Program-made: the position numbers and the translations under genes
In this document: positions 1-10,240 of the stretch, one piece after another
How the letters are laid out: every line of letters begins with the position of its first letter
How positions within the stretch are numbered: the stretch's first letter is position 1
The notes under the pieces: generated by a model
What the model was told of the DNA's origin: nothing
Database searches by the model: none
Seen by the model: only the letters and a program-made list of their open reading frames with translations
From: Metallyticus violacea
Lineage: Eukaryota > Arthropoda > Insecta > Mantodea > Metallyticidae
DNA: 64,000 nt
NCBI GenBank assembly: GCA_030762175.1
Contig: CM060830.1
Location: 45,868,501-45,932,500 of the forward strand
Direction of reading: 5' to 3'

Positions 1-1129
1 TGCAGCATTCACTGAATGAAATATAACTATTCACACAAGTTCACATAATATGCTTCAATCCAATATGTCAATCCAAAAAAGGGCAATGTTATTGTTGTTT
101 TCGTTCCTTATGATGCCCATCTATTGTTTCCGTCGACAATTCACATTCCGCGATATTTGAAACAGAAATTCTTTTAGCCGTTCTTTCTAATGAAATCTGT
201 ATACATTTTATAATGCACATGGTTACGAAGTTATACAGTTCATAATCATAGTGTGTCTGTGAAGTCTGTTTTAAAATAGTTTTGATTTAAAATTGATTCC
301 GAGAAAAGTTACATACTAGTTTATCTTTTAAGGAATAAAAAATACTATGTTAATAAACATTTATTTGAAAATACACTAACTGTATTAACAAAAAACCATA
401 GAATTAAAGAACTGGCAATGTAAAAAAATATAAATATTTTTCATATAAATTGGGTGACTGGAACAATTTGAAGTCATGTCAATATGTTCTTTATCCCAGA
501 AAATAGTGTACGTACATGTATCACGTTATTCTAAAGTTACTTCCCAGTTTCAAATGGTCATAATTTTAGAACATTTTAGAATTTCCAAAAAATAAATTCA
601 TCAATTAACAAATTGTTCAAGTTTGACCGAGACTTTGATTTTAAACAGGAAATATACGTGCATAGAAGCACCAAACTATGTCAGTTTTTTTTAAACCCCC
701 CCCAAACATCCAGACAACGTTGCCATCGTTTTGGAAGTTCCCCTGATAAAAGACGTGGACTGGTGTGACGTGTCCTTGCGGTTCATTTGTTACCAACTCC
801 TGCTCTTCACTGAACTATTGACACTATTCGTACACTCATGTCCGTGTTTGTCTACCATTCTGTACTTGCACTCTACGCCAAATTTCAGCAGGTTTCATCC
901 TCTCCTTCACAAGAAATGTCGTTATGTACCGTTGTTCCACAGCAACAGATACACTACCTGTCATCTTTGATTACACTACTGCGCATGCGCCGAATGCCGT
1001 CGTAAAGGCTCACATGAAAGTCTCGGCCATCTTTGAACGACCTTAGTATTTGTAAAGAAATAAAATTATATTATAACAGATTAAACAAGAAAAATTAAAT
1101 ATATGTTATTCATTAAGGATTAGTCGTTG
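1..1129. other. No recognisable gene; AT-rich unique-looking DNA
   Basis: This stretch is AT-rich and holds no open reading frame that I can relate to a protein family. The 79-codon frame at 731-970 has no recognisable motif and I treat it as chance. A short C-run lies near 700. The right end leads into the transposase remnant that starts near 1130. Confidence 0.5.
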
Positions 1130-2060
1130 ATCTAGGCTATAAATGACATTAGTAAATGCACTGCTAAGAATGTTTTCAATGACATCCGCTATCGCTTGTT
1201 TCAGCTCTTCGCGAGTAATAAGTGTACTAAGAAATATCCTTTATTCGAGGTACTCTCCTAACCAGTAGTCGACCGGATTAATTTCTGGTGACTTAAGTGG
1301 CCAACTGTTAGGAAAAATGCCCACGATAGATATATGCTTTGCTTAATAGTCTTTTACGGAATTGTGTATGTGAGATGAAGCACAATGTATTCGATATCAC
1401 GATTCTGTGATGTCTTGCAAGATTCGGAAATATCATCGCTGTCCTTTTACCGTTACTGTTTACGTTTGTTCATTTTTCATGTTCTCTTCACAGAAATAAA
1501 GTCCTGTTATTAAATGTGACGTAATACTACAGCGGACAGTAATCTTGGCACCGTGTAACCCTTGTTGAACAATTGTGTTTGGATTATTTTCCGCCCATAT
1601 CCTGCATTAGGCTTATTTACGGACGTTCTTTAACATCTCAGGTCATCAGCGTCCACATCCTGCAGTCGTGAGTGTTAACACCTCCATTTAATTCGAGATG
1701 TGCTTCATTTGTCCACAAGATTTTGTCTAGTCATTTAATGTTATGAATTTCTGCTAAATTTCTAGCATTTACAAAGCAAAAGTGACGCGAATCTGTTAAT
1801 CTTGTTTTCTTTGAGTTCAAAATGCATTTTCATTATGTAGGGATAGAGCAGAAGCTGTCGTATTCGCCACACTGTTGAATAACTCTTCTCCAAACTCTTT
1901 GCAACTTTATTACGATTTTATTAGCAGAATTTTAACAATCTCCCGGGATTTCTTGTATAAATAGAACTGCACTCATTTCATTTCTTCTAATTTTATTTAC
2001 CCTGTCGCCTTTTATCAGTAACTGCAACACTATCCTCAAATTTGTTAACCAGCTTCGGAA
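1130..2060 (-). pseudogene. Degenerate mariner-superfamily transposase (DDE/D) remnant
   Basis: Read on the minus strand, conserved transposase blocks occur in order with frameshifts and stops between them. A helix-turn-helix-like LVNKFEDSVAVTDKRR lies near 2010-2040. TNEAHLELNGGVNTHDCR lies near 1660-1730 and matches the family TDEAHFxLNG block, with the catalytic Asp changed to Asn. ENNPNTIVQQGLHGAKIT lies near 1540-1590, FPNSWPLKSPEINPVDYW near 1260-1310, and ITREELKQAIADVIEN near 1180-1230. Known members of this family cut and paste DNA at TA sites. This copy is dead: several frame breaks, a mutated first Asp, and a SINE-tail insertion at 1607-1652 splitting the CRIW block. I did not identify terminal inverted repeats. 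Confidence 0.8.
1607..1652 (-). mobile_element. SINE B, 46-bp 3' tail fragment nested in transposase, with TSD
   Basis: The minus strand reads the 3' end shared by all SINE B copies (GACGCTGATGACCTGAGATG, then TTAAAGAACGTCCGTAAATA). It is bracketed by an imperfect 12-bp direct repeat, CCATATCCTGCA at 1595-1606 and CCACATCCTGCA at 1653-1664. Removing the insert and one repeat restores the transposase reading CRIW-ENNPNTIVQQ. The insertion therefore came after the transposon. Confidence 0.85.
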
Positions 2061-2939
2061 ACGATTTTATAGAGCAGGGTCCATGCCATGTTCCATATTG
2101 ATTATCACATTCGTAATATACTGTCTGAGGCCAATAAGAACTTCTGTTAGTATTCTAAACCACAATATACGCCAAAATATAAGCGTGACACAATTATCAT
2201 AGGAACGAAAGTTAAACAAATGCATATAAAAACACAGTTCCTCTATTAGGTACATAATGATGTGTATATGGAACCGAACGTAATATGTATAGAAGATTAG
2301 TCATTTCCCACTGGGAACTAATTTTAGAATACCCCTATATTTTGACATTCCTTGCGACTTTACCTATGAAAATAGTCGAACATTGATGAAAATATTGGTT
2401 TTTGGTTTGATAAACGTTAATAGTGCTATTATTTACTTAGGTTTTTTGAGTCATTTGCGTTTTAAAGACATGTCACGCATGCGTGCTTTTAGTCCTTTAA
2501 ACCTCCTCTCGAATGTTTCATTTATAACATTAGGAATAAGAGTTTTAAAACTACCTAATATTTGAAGAAAACTTGATGAGAAATTTCTGTATGTGTTAGC
2601 CTATACAGTGTTGGTAAAAAGTGGTTAAATGGTTTACGATAATTTCCTTTCCCTTCTCCGCCAGTAGTCCTTCATTATATGACTAGCCCTGACTTGTGGC
2701 TATGTGCATGCTTTAGGCTGTCTCGTCTCGGCTAGTGTTTAATGAGTCACCCGGCATTATATTTTATTTTCTCTTAAATTGCTATTTTAGCCTATATATT
2801 GGTATTTATATAGTAACTTTCATAATAGGGAATATATTTCTTTGTGATATAAGTGATAATGCATTTTAGCGAATTTCGAAGGAATGCAACTGTTGTGGCC
2901 CTACCTACTAGGCAAGGAAAAGAAATGCAAAAAATGTAT
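2061..2939. other. No recognisable feature
   Basis: I see no supported gene or known repeat here. The 60-62 codon frames at 2067-2255 (minus) and 2383-2565 (plus) have no recognisable motifs. Confidence 0.45.
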
Positions 2940-4460
2940 AAATATATGTGTCTGTTAACGCTCTAGTGGCCCAATTTTTGTTTGTTTGTTTGTTTTTAAA
3001 TAAAACTCTGCACATAACAATCAATGAACAAACGATTCTTCGAGTTCGTTAACCAGCAAAATTGAACTTGGAGTTGGGGGTTAAACTAAGGCGAAATTTT
3101 AAAAATTGCTCTAGCAGCACCATAATGCTTTTTTCGCAACGAAAGTCGGCATGTAGCATTTAAAAAAATAATAAAATTAATTTCTGAAAATACGGGAAAT
3201 CAATAGGAGTAGGGTATACCTGTAAATCGAAATTTAAAGTGGGGTTTAAAGTGAAATTTAAAAATTGCTTTAGCAACTGCAATTTTTAATTTTTTAAAGG
3301 AAACTTGGTATATGCCATTGAAATAAAGGAAAGAAAATAGTTTCTGAAAATCAGTGAGATCAGATTATTAGGAGTGGGGGTTTACCTAAAACCCAAAATG
3401 TATATATCTCTCTTGCAGTACCAATATTTGTTTTTTCACAGCAAAACTCGGTATATATCATTTAAATTAAACAAGAAAAATAATTTCTGAAAACCAGGAA
3501 AATTGGGATATTAGAAGTTCTAGAGGTATACCTGAAATCCAAAATTTAAAAACCATAATCAAATTTTATAAAACAAAATTTAACTATCTCTCTTGTGACA
3601 CCAATATTTGTTTTTTTTTTCACAACGAAACTCGATATATCTCATTTAAATAAAAATATTTTCGAAAAACAGGAAAATCGAGCTACTAGGAGTGGGGGTT
3701 TACCTGAAATCCAAATTTAAAAATCGCTCGAGCGTCAGCAATATTGTTTTTTTTTTTTTTTCACATCAGTACTAAGTATATACCATTTAAATACAACAAT
3801 AAAACAGTTTCTAAATTAGGGAAATCGGACCATTAGGTGTAGGGGTATACCTGAAAACAGAAATTTAAAAAGCGCTCTAGTGTTTAATGTTCTCTCAATT
3901 GTTTCAAAATAAAAGGACAAATTAACTCAGCACATAAGCTATATTTATAACGATGCATATTTAACAACAGCATTATCCTGAAGACAGAAACTGAAATATT
4001 AATCAATTATGTGTTTGAGAATTATATCTGTATGCAAGAGCGCCCTGTAATAACTTTCAGGAAAGGTTTGCGTTACTTGTTTTTACTACAATAAAATGTA
4101 AATTAAATTTCATAGCCACTAAAAATCGATGGAACTTTTGATTATATATTGTTGATTGTGTATATTTTCTTAGTGCATTATAATTGTTTTTAAATAGTAA
4201 CATATTTTTATTTTATTGACACAAATAAACTTCTTCTTTAATACATACGCAACTCGAAACTTTCTGTTATTTCTCTCTATTTTAGTGAATATAAAATGAT
4301 ACCAAGGGCTCGGCTCAAAGACATGGCTACTTTTAAAAAAGTTTAAGAATATTCACACAATAACTTATTTCATTAATTAATAAGGCCATAACTTGGATTT
4401 TATATTCTTTTTTAAAGTTATTCTACTTGTTGAGGAATTCGCTTAGCTTACACAGTTCCT
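2940..4460 (+). mobile_element. Repeat element R, copy 1, with internal tandem array
   Basis: This non-coding element aligns by eye, in inverted orientation, with 30480-32220. Shared landmarks are the tandem array; an AGAGCGC block (near 4038 here) followed by AATAAC; a TTTTTAAATAGTAACAT block near 4190; GAAACTTTCTGTTATTTCTC near 4256; and GTAGAATAACTTTAAAAAAG (reverse complement) near 4410-4430. Copy 2 has about 600 bp extra, including a SINE. No transposase reading is visible, so this is either a non-autonomous DNA element or another dispersed repeat. Its true ends are not defined. Confidence 0.65.
2955..3885 (+). repeat. Degenerate tandem array of ~140-180-bp units inside element R
   Basis: Units begin near 2960, 3108, 3267, 3407, 3587, 3725 and 3873 with variants of GCTCTAGCGGCACCAATAT. 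Each continues with TTTTTTCGCAACGAAACTCG, a TATATACCATTTAAAT block, GTTTCTGAAAAYCAGG, AAATCGG and an ATTAGGAGTGGGGGTTTACC block. Units differ substantially in sequence and poly-T length, which indicates an old array. Confidence 0.75.
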
Positions 4461-5010
4461 GCCTGACGTACTTTTTTTATTCGCCCGTGCTCCTGAAATT
4501 ATATACTTTAGAACAACTCAATGGCTTATCGTCAATTAACGTTTCCTACACCTACTGCTAATGGGAGAAGACGTAATCATTGAAATTTCCTTGGTTAAAA
4601 GAGGAATATTGCAACATTTACTCTCAAATCAGCTGACATTGACATACTTTGTTAACATTTTCCACCATGCTTATCATTGAAATTCTTCATAAAGTTAATA
4701 TTCTCTTCTACAAAGATGTGAAGAACGGGCCAGCTATAAAATGCTTAATTTTAAACTCAGTGCGGAGATGTTGGGAGCTGGTAGTTACATGCTACTTGTT
4801 ATGCACCAAGAGTGTGACCAGGCAGGGAACGGAATGAACTTTGAGGTGGAGAGTCAGACGTGTCTAATTAGAAATATCGCATGCCTATGCAGTTAGAGAA
4901 GCAGCGGATGGAATTTGCTATGAACACTTTCAACTTCTTCTATGAAAAGGAATCTTTTTTAAGCAAGCTCATATTTTTTAAATTGCAAAACATTTCTTCA
5001 ATTTAGCCCT
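4461..5010. other. No recognisable feature
   Basis: There is no supported gene here. The 62-codon frame at 4649-4837 lacks any motif that I recognise. Confidence 0.4.
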
Positions 5011-5190
5011 GTTGAGGTTCTTTTTCGTGACGTAAAAGTACGACATGGGACCCACGGTTTTACTTCCCTTCTGAAGGAAGCCATACTTAAGATTTTTACA
5101 CCCGAAAAACTCCATCGATCCTGGCCGGGTTTGAACCCGCGATCTTGGATTTAGAAGGCAAGTATGGTTACCACTATTTCATCAGGATCG
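5011..5190 (-). mobile_element. SINE B copy, lacking the 3' tail
   Basis: The minus strand carries a tRNA-like head with A box and B box (GGTTTGAACCC on the displayed strand, complement of the GGTTCGAACCC type). The family body follows: AAGTAAAACCGTGGGTCCCA, TCGTACTTTTACG and AAAAAGAACCTCAAC. The terminal 'GATGACCTGAGATGTTAAAG' tail seen in other copies is absent. An internal Pol III promoter is expected from the tRNA-derived head but should be decayed here. Confidence 0.85.
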
Positions 5191-5397
5191 ACTGTATATA
5201 TCGTGTTAATGCTTGGTGCGCACCAAAGGGAACAGGAGTGCCAACCGTTATGATAACGAAGCAAATTAAACTATTATGAAACCTCAATTTTGTGGAAAAA
5301 TGAGTATATATATATTCTGATTTTGATTTACAATAGTCCTTATCATTAACTGAAAAAAATGGAGGAACATTTTTCAATTTTATATCATACGCGCAAC

Positions 5398-5419
5398 AAA
5401 AAAAAAAAAAAAAAAAAAA
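5398..5419. repeat. Poly-A tract
   Basis: An uninterrupted run of 22 adenines. It could be the tail of a decayed retroelement, but I recognise no SINE body beside it. Confidence 0.9.
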
Positions 5420-5614
5420 TTGTGCTGTTCCTTAAAAATCTGTACTTCTGGCAACTCTATCTGCCGTGGGAAGTTTTCAAAAGAATTACAAACGGCATTG
5501 GAAGTTGCAGTCAGGTTTGCCATCCATAGTGCGTTGGCACCAGATTTGGAATGGTGTAGTAAAATGTGTCGATATGCACAATATATTAATTCCAGTATCA
5601 AAGTAAAATATGCT

Positions 5615-5648
5615 GGAGAGAGAGAGAGAGAGAGAGAGATAGAGAGAA
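5615..5648. repeat. (GA)n microsatellite
   Basis: Alternating GA for about 24 bases, then ATAGAGAGA, on the plus strand. Confidence 0.9.
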
Positions 5649-7684
5649 AATAGCAACTAAATTAAACAAAATACAAATATAAAATAATATTAATAATACT
5701 GTTATACTTACGATCTTGATGTATAAAATTTATATTTTAATTTAACCTCTGAAATAAAAGTTTCATTAATTTTAAAAATAAGTCTTTAATTAAAATAAAA
5801 AGTAATTAAGTAAAACCTTACTAAATAGTGACATATTAGGTCACATTTAGATTTTTAAAACTATTTTTAGCATGTGCATTTTTGTTCTATCGCAAATATA
5901 TGACTTTAGCCATTTTTTTTAATTTATCGGCATACCAAATGTGTTGTTAAAATAGTAGTTCAAGAATTGACTTTCATTTGTTATTAATTTTGCAGAGTTA
6001 GTGTCAAGCTTTCCAGGACGTCTTATTTATCTATTTATTTGCTGTCGGTTGTCAGTTGTTCATGTATGGTGCTCAAATGTGCAGCAAACCAGTTCTTGAC
6101 TGGAATGGAACGTTCGTTTCGCAAGTTTGTTTTTGGGAAAATGTATTTTAATACTATTCGTAATTTTTTGTGTGAAATCTCATTATTTTGCGCCGTATTC
6201 AGTTCAGAACTGCGGAAATAATTAAATAGTTAGACGGTAGTTATGAAAATTAGATCTTTATATTTTGATGTTTTGAAATATAATTAGCCTAAATGTAGAT
6301 GAAGCATTTGTGATTTATTTATACCTAACAAATCTACGAGATAATGCCATTTATTTCCCAGGTGTGATTCAAAATGACGTGAAAATTAACTTTAACTCAA
6401 AATTGCACTGAAATTGTGGAAAAATCTTCAAGAATGTTCTATTTACTCGAAATCTGTTATAGATGAGAATGATTAGCAGAACTTTTGGATTTGTAAGGCT
6501 TTCAACAAAGCATGGACAAGAATAACAAGCGATGCATTTACGCGAGGAGATTTGAACGCAGGATACCGTAGAGATTGCATAACTTCACAACAGCAGGATG
6601 AGCTGAATCATCCGGTATATTCCTTGCTGTATAAACTGATTCTTCCCGTACCATGAAAATAACTTCGAAGAAAACAGCATTTTTATTGAAAATATTCCTT
6701 CTAGCACTACTTGTATTTCCTCTTGAAGCTTTTGTTTTTATTAGTTATTTCTCTTTATTGCCGGAAGTCGTTCACGAAGTAGTTTCCCGTGAATGCTTTG
6801 GTATTCTTTGCTTCCTCTGTTTACGATTCTGAAAACTTATGAAGGACTTCTGTTTTTGTTTTTAAACGTCTGTTGTAATAACCGAAGACCTGCAGGTAAA
6901 TGTGAGCATTATTTTTAGCGGAAAGGATATGACGTTCAAACGGGTTTTAGTGAGGTAAAACTGCGAGGTAAAATAATAACAAAACGTGTACTTAAGGCGG
7001 CAAATAAAATAGCAACAGATAAACATTTCTAACATTTCTTTGTAAGTTTTCCAGTTTTTCTTCCGAACATTTAGAGATGTTTCTCATTGGGTTATAAATA
7101 AATTAATCACAGCTAAATGCCGATAATAATTAAGTTTAAACAAAGCTAGCATTTTAAGACACAGAAGTAAAATGTTAAAAACACTCTAAGCCGATATTTG
7201 CATGCAGTTTTGTAAAACTTCCACATTGGAGCTTAGCAAACTGTTGCAAAAGCATAACTGTGGTCAGAAGGAGATATATTGGACGCGTTGAAAGTAGTAA
7301 CTGAATTACCTTCCCGAAAAAAATGCACGGACTTTTATAGCACAAATCGGAATCGGACGAAAAAGGAGAAAATGGCGACGGCGTGTAATGATATCGTCAC
7401 GGTTATTACGAGCAGCAAAAAATGCAGTAGATAGCAACACAGGGAAAAAGGGGCGAAGCTGAACTAAGCAGATTTCCTGAAGCAAACAACACCTAACCTA
7501 CAGTAACATAAGTACATATTCTTTATTGCAAGGATCTTCATGAAACTTTAACATAACATATGGGCTCAATTTCCTAGAGTAGGTTAAAGTTAAAGTTAAA
7601 GCATGACTTTAGCGGACTTAAATTTTTTATTCATTGCCGCTTTGACTACATTCGTCTTATAGCAACATCTGTAGATAGGATTTT

Positions 7685-7951
7685 TTTTAAATTGTTATTT
7701 AACGCCCGTTTTTACTACTGAGGCACTACAGGCGGTGAACACTGATGATACATGAAATGATACATTGGGAAAGGATATTTTTTTTAAGAAAGGAAATGCT
7801 TCAGGCTTAAGTTTAGGGTACCTCTCCGGCATTTGCCATTTATGAGGACTGAGGAAAACCTGGAAAAAACCTCAGTCAGGGAGAACGGATTCAAACCCCA
7901 GACCACCCGCTCACGATTCCGCGCCTTAACGATCTCAGCCGCCCGTGGGGG
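7685..7951 (-). mobile_element. SINE A copy, near full length
   Basis: On the minus strand this reads CCCACGGGCGGCTGAGATCG, then GTTAAGGCGCGGAATCGTGA, with A-box (tRNA-Leu/Ser-like) and B-box regions. The family body follows: CCAGGTTTTCCTCAGTCCTC, GCAAATGCCGGAGAGGTACC, TTTCCTTTCTTAAAAAAAAT and TAGTGCCTCAGTAGTAAAAA, ending in CGGGCGTTAAA and an A-rich tail (T-run at 7681-7688). Several substitutions show that it is old. Confidence 0.9.
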
Positions 7952-7989
7952 TAGGCTTAGGACGCGAATACTGTAGATGTAAGTCTGTA

Positions 7990-8195
7990 TTTATGAATGG
8001 AATGAAATGAATTATTGACGGTGCAAATGAGCTCGGAGTCCTTGGCATCTTAAAGCTTCTGGCATTCACCTTCTGAGTGCAAGGAAAAACTCATGAAAAG
8101 CCTTAACCAGTCAGTTTGACTTGACTGGGATTCGAACCCATGACCTGCCGATTAGTAGTCGCAAACACTACCACTAGACCACGGAAATAGTCTAA
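7990..8195 (-). mobile_element. SINE C: single tRNA-derived SINE-like copy
   Basis: The minus strand begins with a tRNA-like head: CCGTGGTCTAGTGGTAGTG (A box), then GGTCATGGGTTCGAATCCCA (B box). An unrelated tail follows, with TTTTTCCTTGCACTCAGAAG, GGTGAATGCCAG and CATTTCATTCCATTCATAAA. The head resembles SINE B but the body differs, so I keep it as a separate family. No second copy is visible in the window, so family status is inferred. Confidence 0.65.
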
Positions 8196-9860
8196 TGTAC
8201 TTTTATATGCTCATTTCTACAATTTCATCACCGTTGCAACAAATGGTTTATAGTAAAATTATATAACTGTTGACAGCTCCAAAAAAACAGTGGGTGAACC
8301 TATGAAGGTGATCAACACAATTGCTCTAGCGAGGAAAAATAGAGTATGTATACGCGAACAATAGCAAATATATATTGCAGGAAATAAAGGAATTAATATT
8401 ATCAGGGGATAAATAAAGCATATTCATACTGTATACCAATGTAAGAGTTTAGTTCAAGTTGAGAAGCGAAAAGCATCATTGAAATCAAAACATTACAAGA
8501 AATATCTAAACAGATTTTTCAGTGGGCATAGCTGGAACAAGCTTAGTTTCTATGTTGGAAATTTTTTCATGTTTCTATGTAATTAATATTAAATATTTAT
8601 GTGTATCAGAAATCAATGGCATTTTTGTACTCATTTTGTCACGATCCTAAGACATCTAAGAATAAGGACATAACCTTACGGGGTTTTATTACATAACTTC
8701 ATCTATATAATTCTTATTCTCGCTCGACTGAAAGGAAGTTTGTTAAATTACACGCCAGTAATTCACCAAGGCACATTATAAAATTTATTTAAAACAATCG
8801 AATTTATCCACAAAATGAGAATATACAGTGACTATGCCTGACGTGCAAATTGTACATGGTAGCGAGCTGGCTGGACGAGCGAGAGGAGCACTGCCACCTT
8901 TTCCTTGTTTGGTGGGTGCATACAATTAACTCTTACTTATCTGTTCCCCTGCTACTCTTAGCTGGGAGAGTTCAAGCCACGAATCAAATTAATTCTTCAA
9001 AGCAACGGACTTTTTCATTTAAGGAATGTTTCTCCCGCATAATAATGACAAATGAACAGAAACTAAAACAATGTGAATAACACAACATCATTTTCAAATT
9101 TTAGCCGTAGAATTGTAAAATTTGAAAAAAAATTCTTTATCTTAGTAAATAAAAGATAAAAATTGATATTGTCAAAGGCATAAGTCGTTATATAAGCTTT
9201 AAAACATCATTCATATATCTTCAACAATTTTTAGTAATGTGTAACCATATTTTGTGAAATTTATGCTGTCGAGAAAGACAGTACCTTCTCATCTATATCT
9301 GAAATTTATTTCGTTCCTTTCAAGAAAGCCGCTGGAAGCCAATCCTGAACTCTAGAAATGATTGATAGACCTAAATGATACAACAAAAATCTGTTCATTA
9401 AGAATATTTTTTTCTTGAATTTTATTAAAGATAACCTAATGTAACTTTATGTACATGTTCTCCAAAAATACAAAATTTTCGAAATGTGTACTACTGTTTC
9501 CATTTTTTTCAAATATAAATTACAGAAGGGTACAATAAAGAAACAAAGTTGAACATGTTCATTTTTTTTCCGTAGCTCCGATTATGCTTATGCTCAAACA
9601 ATGCGATCTGCAGCCGCATTAGCACCAAGCAGATAAACAAACGGGTGATATATGCGTACATTACTTCAGAAAGAAGTCAATATATTGGAGACAGCAGAAG
9701 CGTGAAAACATTTACTTCTTCACGACAGGATTTATTCAAATTGACTCCATTTACTGCATGTCTCGAGTCCCCTCCTCTTTTCTTCCCATGTGTATACTCC
9801 TTCTGATGAACTTGAATCGAGAAACAGAGCTACCACCCTCTTGCGAGATCTGTACAGAAA
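8196..9860. other. No recognisable feature
   Basis: This is AT-rich DNA without a supported gene. The 76-codon frame at 8850-9080 has no motif that I can name. Confidence 0.45.
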
Positions 9861-9864
9861 GTTT

Positions 9865-10240
9865 TGGCACTAAACCTGAAACTTAGTGACATTCATATCC
9901 TTCAAAATATTGTCCTGTTTTTGTACATCAATGCCAAAGCCGCTAACAGTTCTGGTAGGCCTTTAGCGGAATTGTGCTCAAGTCTACCTGCGATTTTTCC
10001 TGTAATGTCTGTAATAATCTGTGATTGGCATCCTTTCAGAGTGGACAAGAAAAATCCTAATGGAAATAGGTCAGGCGAATATGCAGGGTAATGAAGGATC
10101 ACAAACCACGAACCAGCAACAAGGTATAAGTAGGTGCGTTGTCTTGGGGAAGGAACCAGAAGCTGCTTCTTTACAACTGGATCTTTTCCTTCCACGTTTT
10201 TTCAATCTTACCACTTCAAAATAGTACCAACGATTCTTAA
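9865..10240 (-). pseudogene. Mariner-type transposase, C-terminal remnant
   Basis: The minus-strand frame at 9902-10195 contains HYPAYSPDLFPLGFFLS, then TLKG and ITDITGKIAG. This corresponds to the mariner HPPYSPDLAPxDFFLFPxLK block, with the last catalytic Asp replaced by Gly. It ends near MYKNRTIFEGY, matching the family's final GxYFEG segment. The N-terminal two thirds cannot be recognised. Mutation of the last Asp means no catalytic activity. It is unrelated in detail to the copy at 1130-2060. Confidence 0.7.

Larger units (their letters stand above)
5191..7684. other. No gene; poly-A and GA tracts only
   Basis: Apart from the poly-A run at 5398-5419 and the GA microsatellite at 5615-5648, I see nothing supportable. 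The overlapping frames at 5380-5653 are low-complexity and run through those tracts. Confidence 0.45.
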
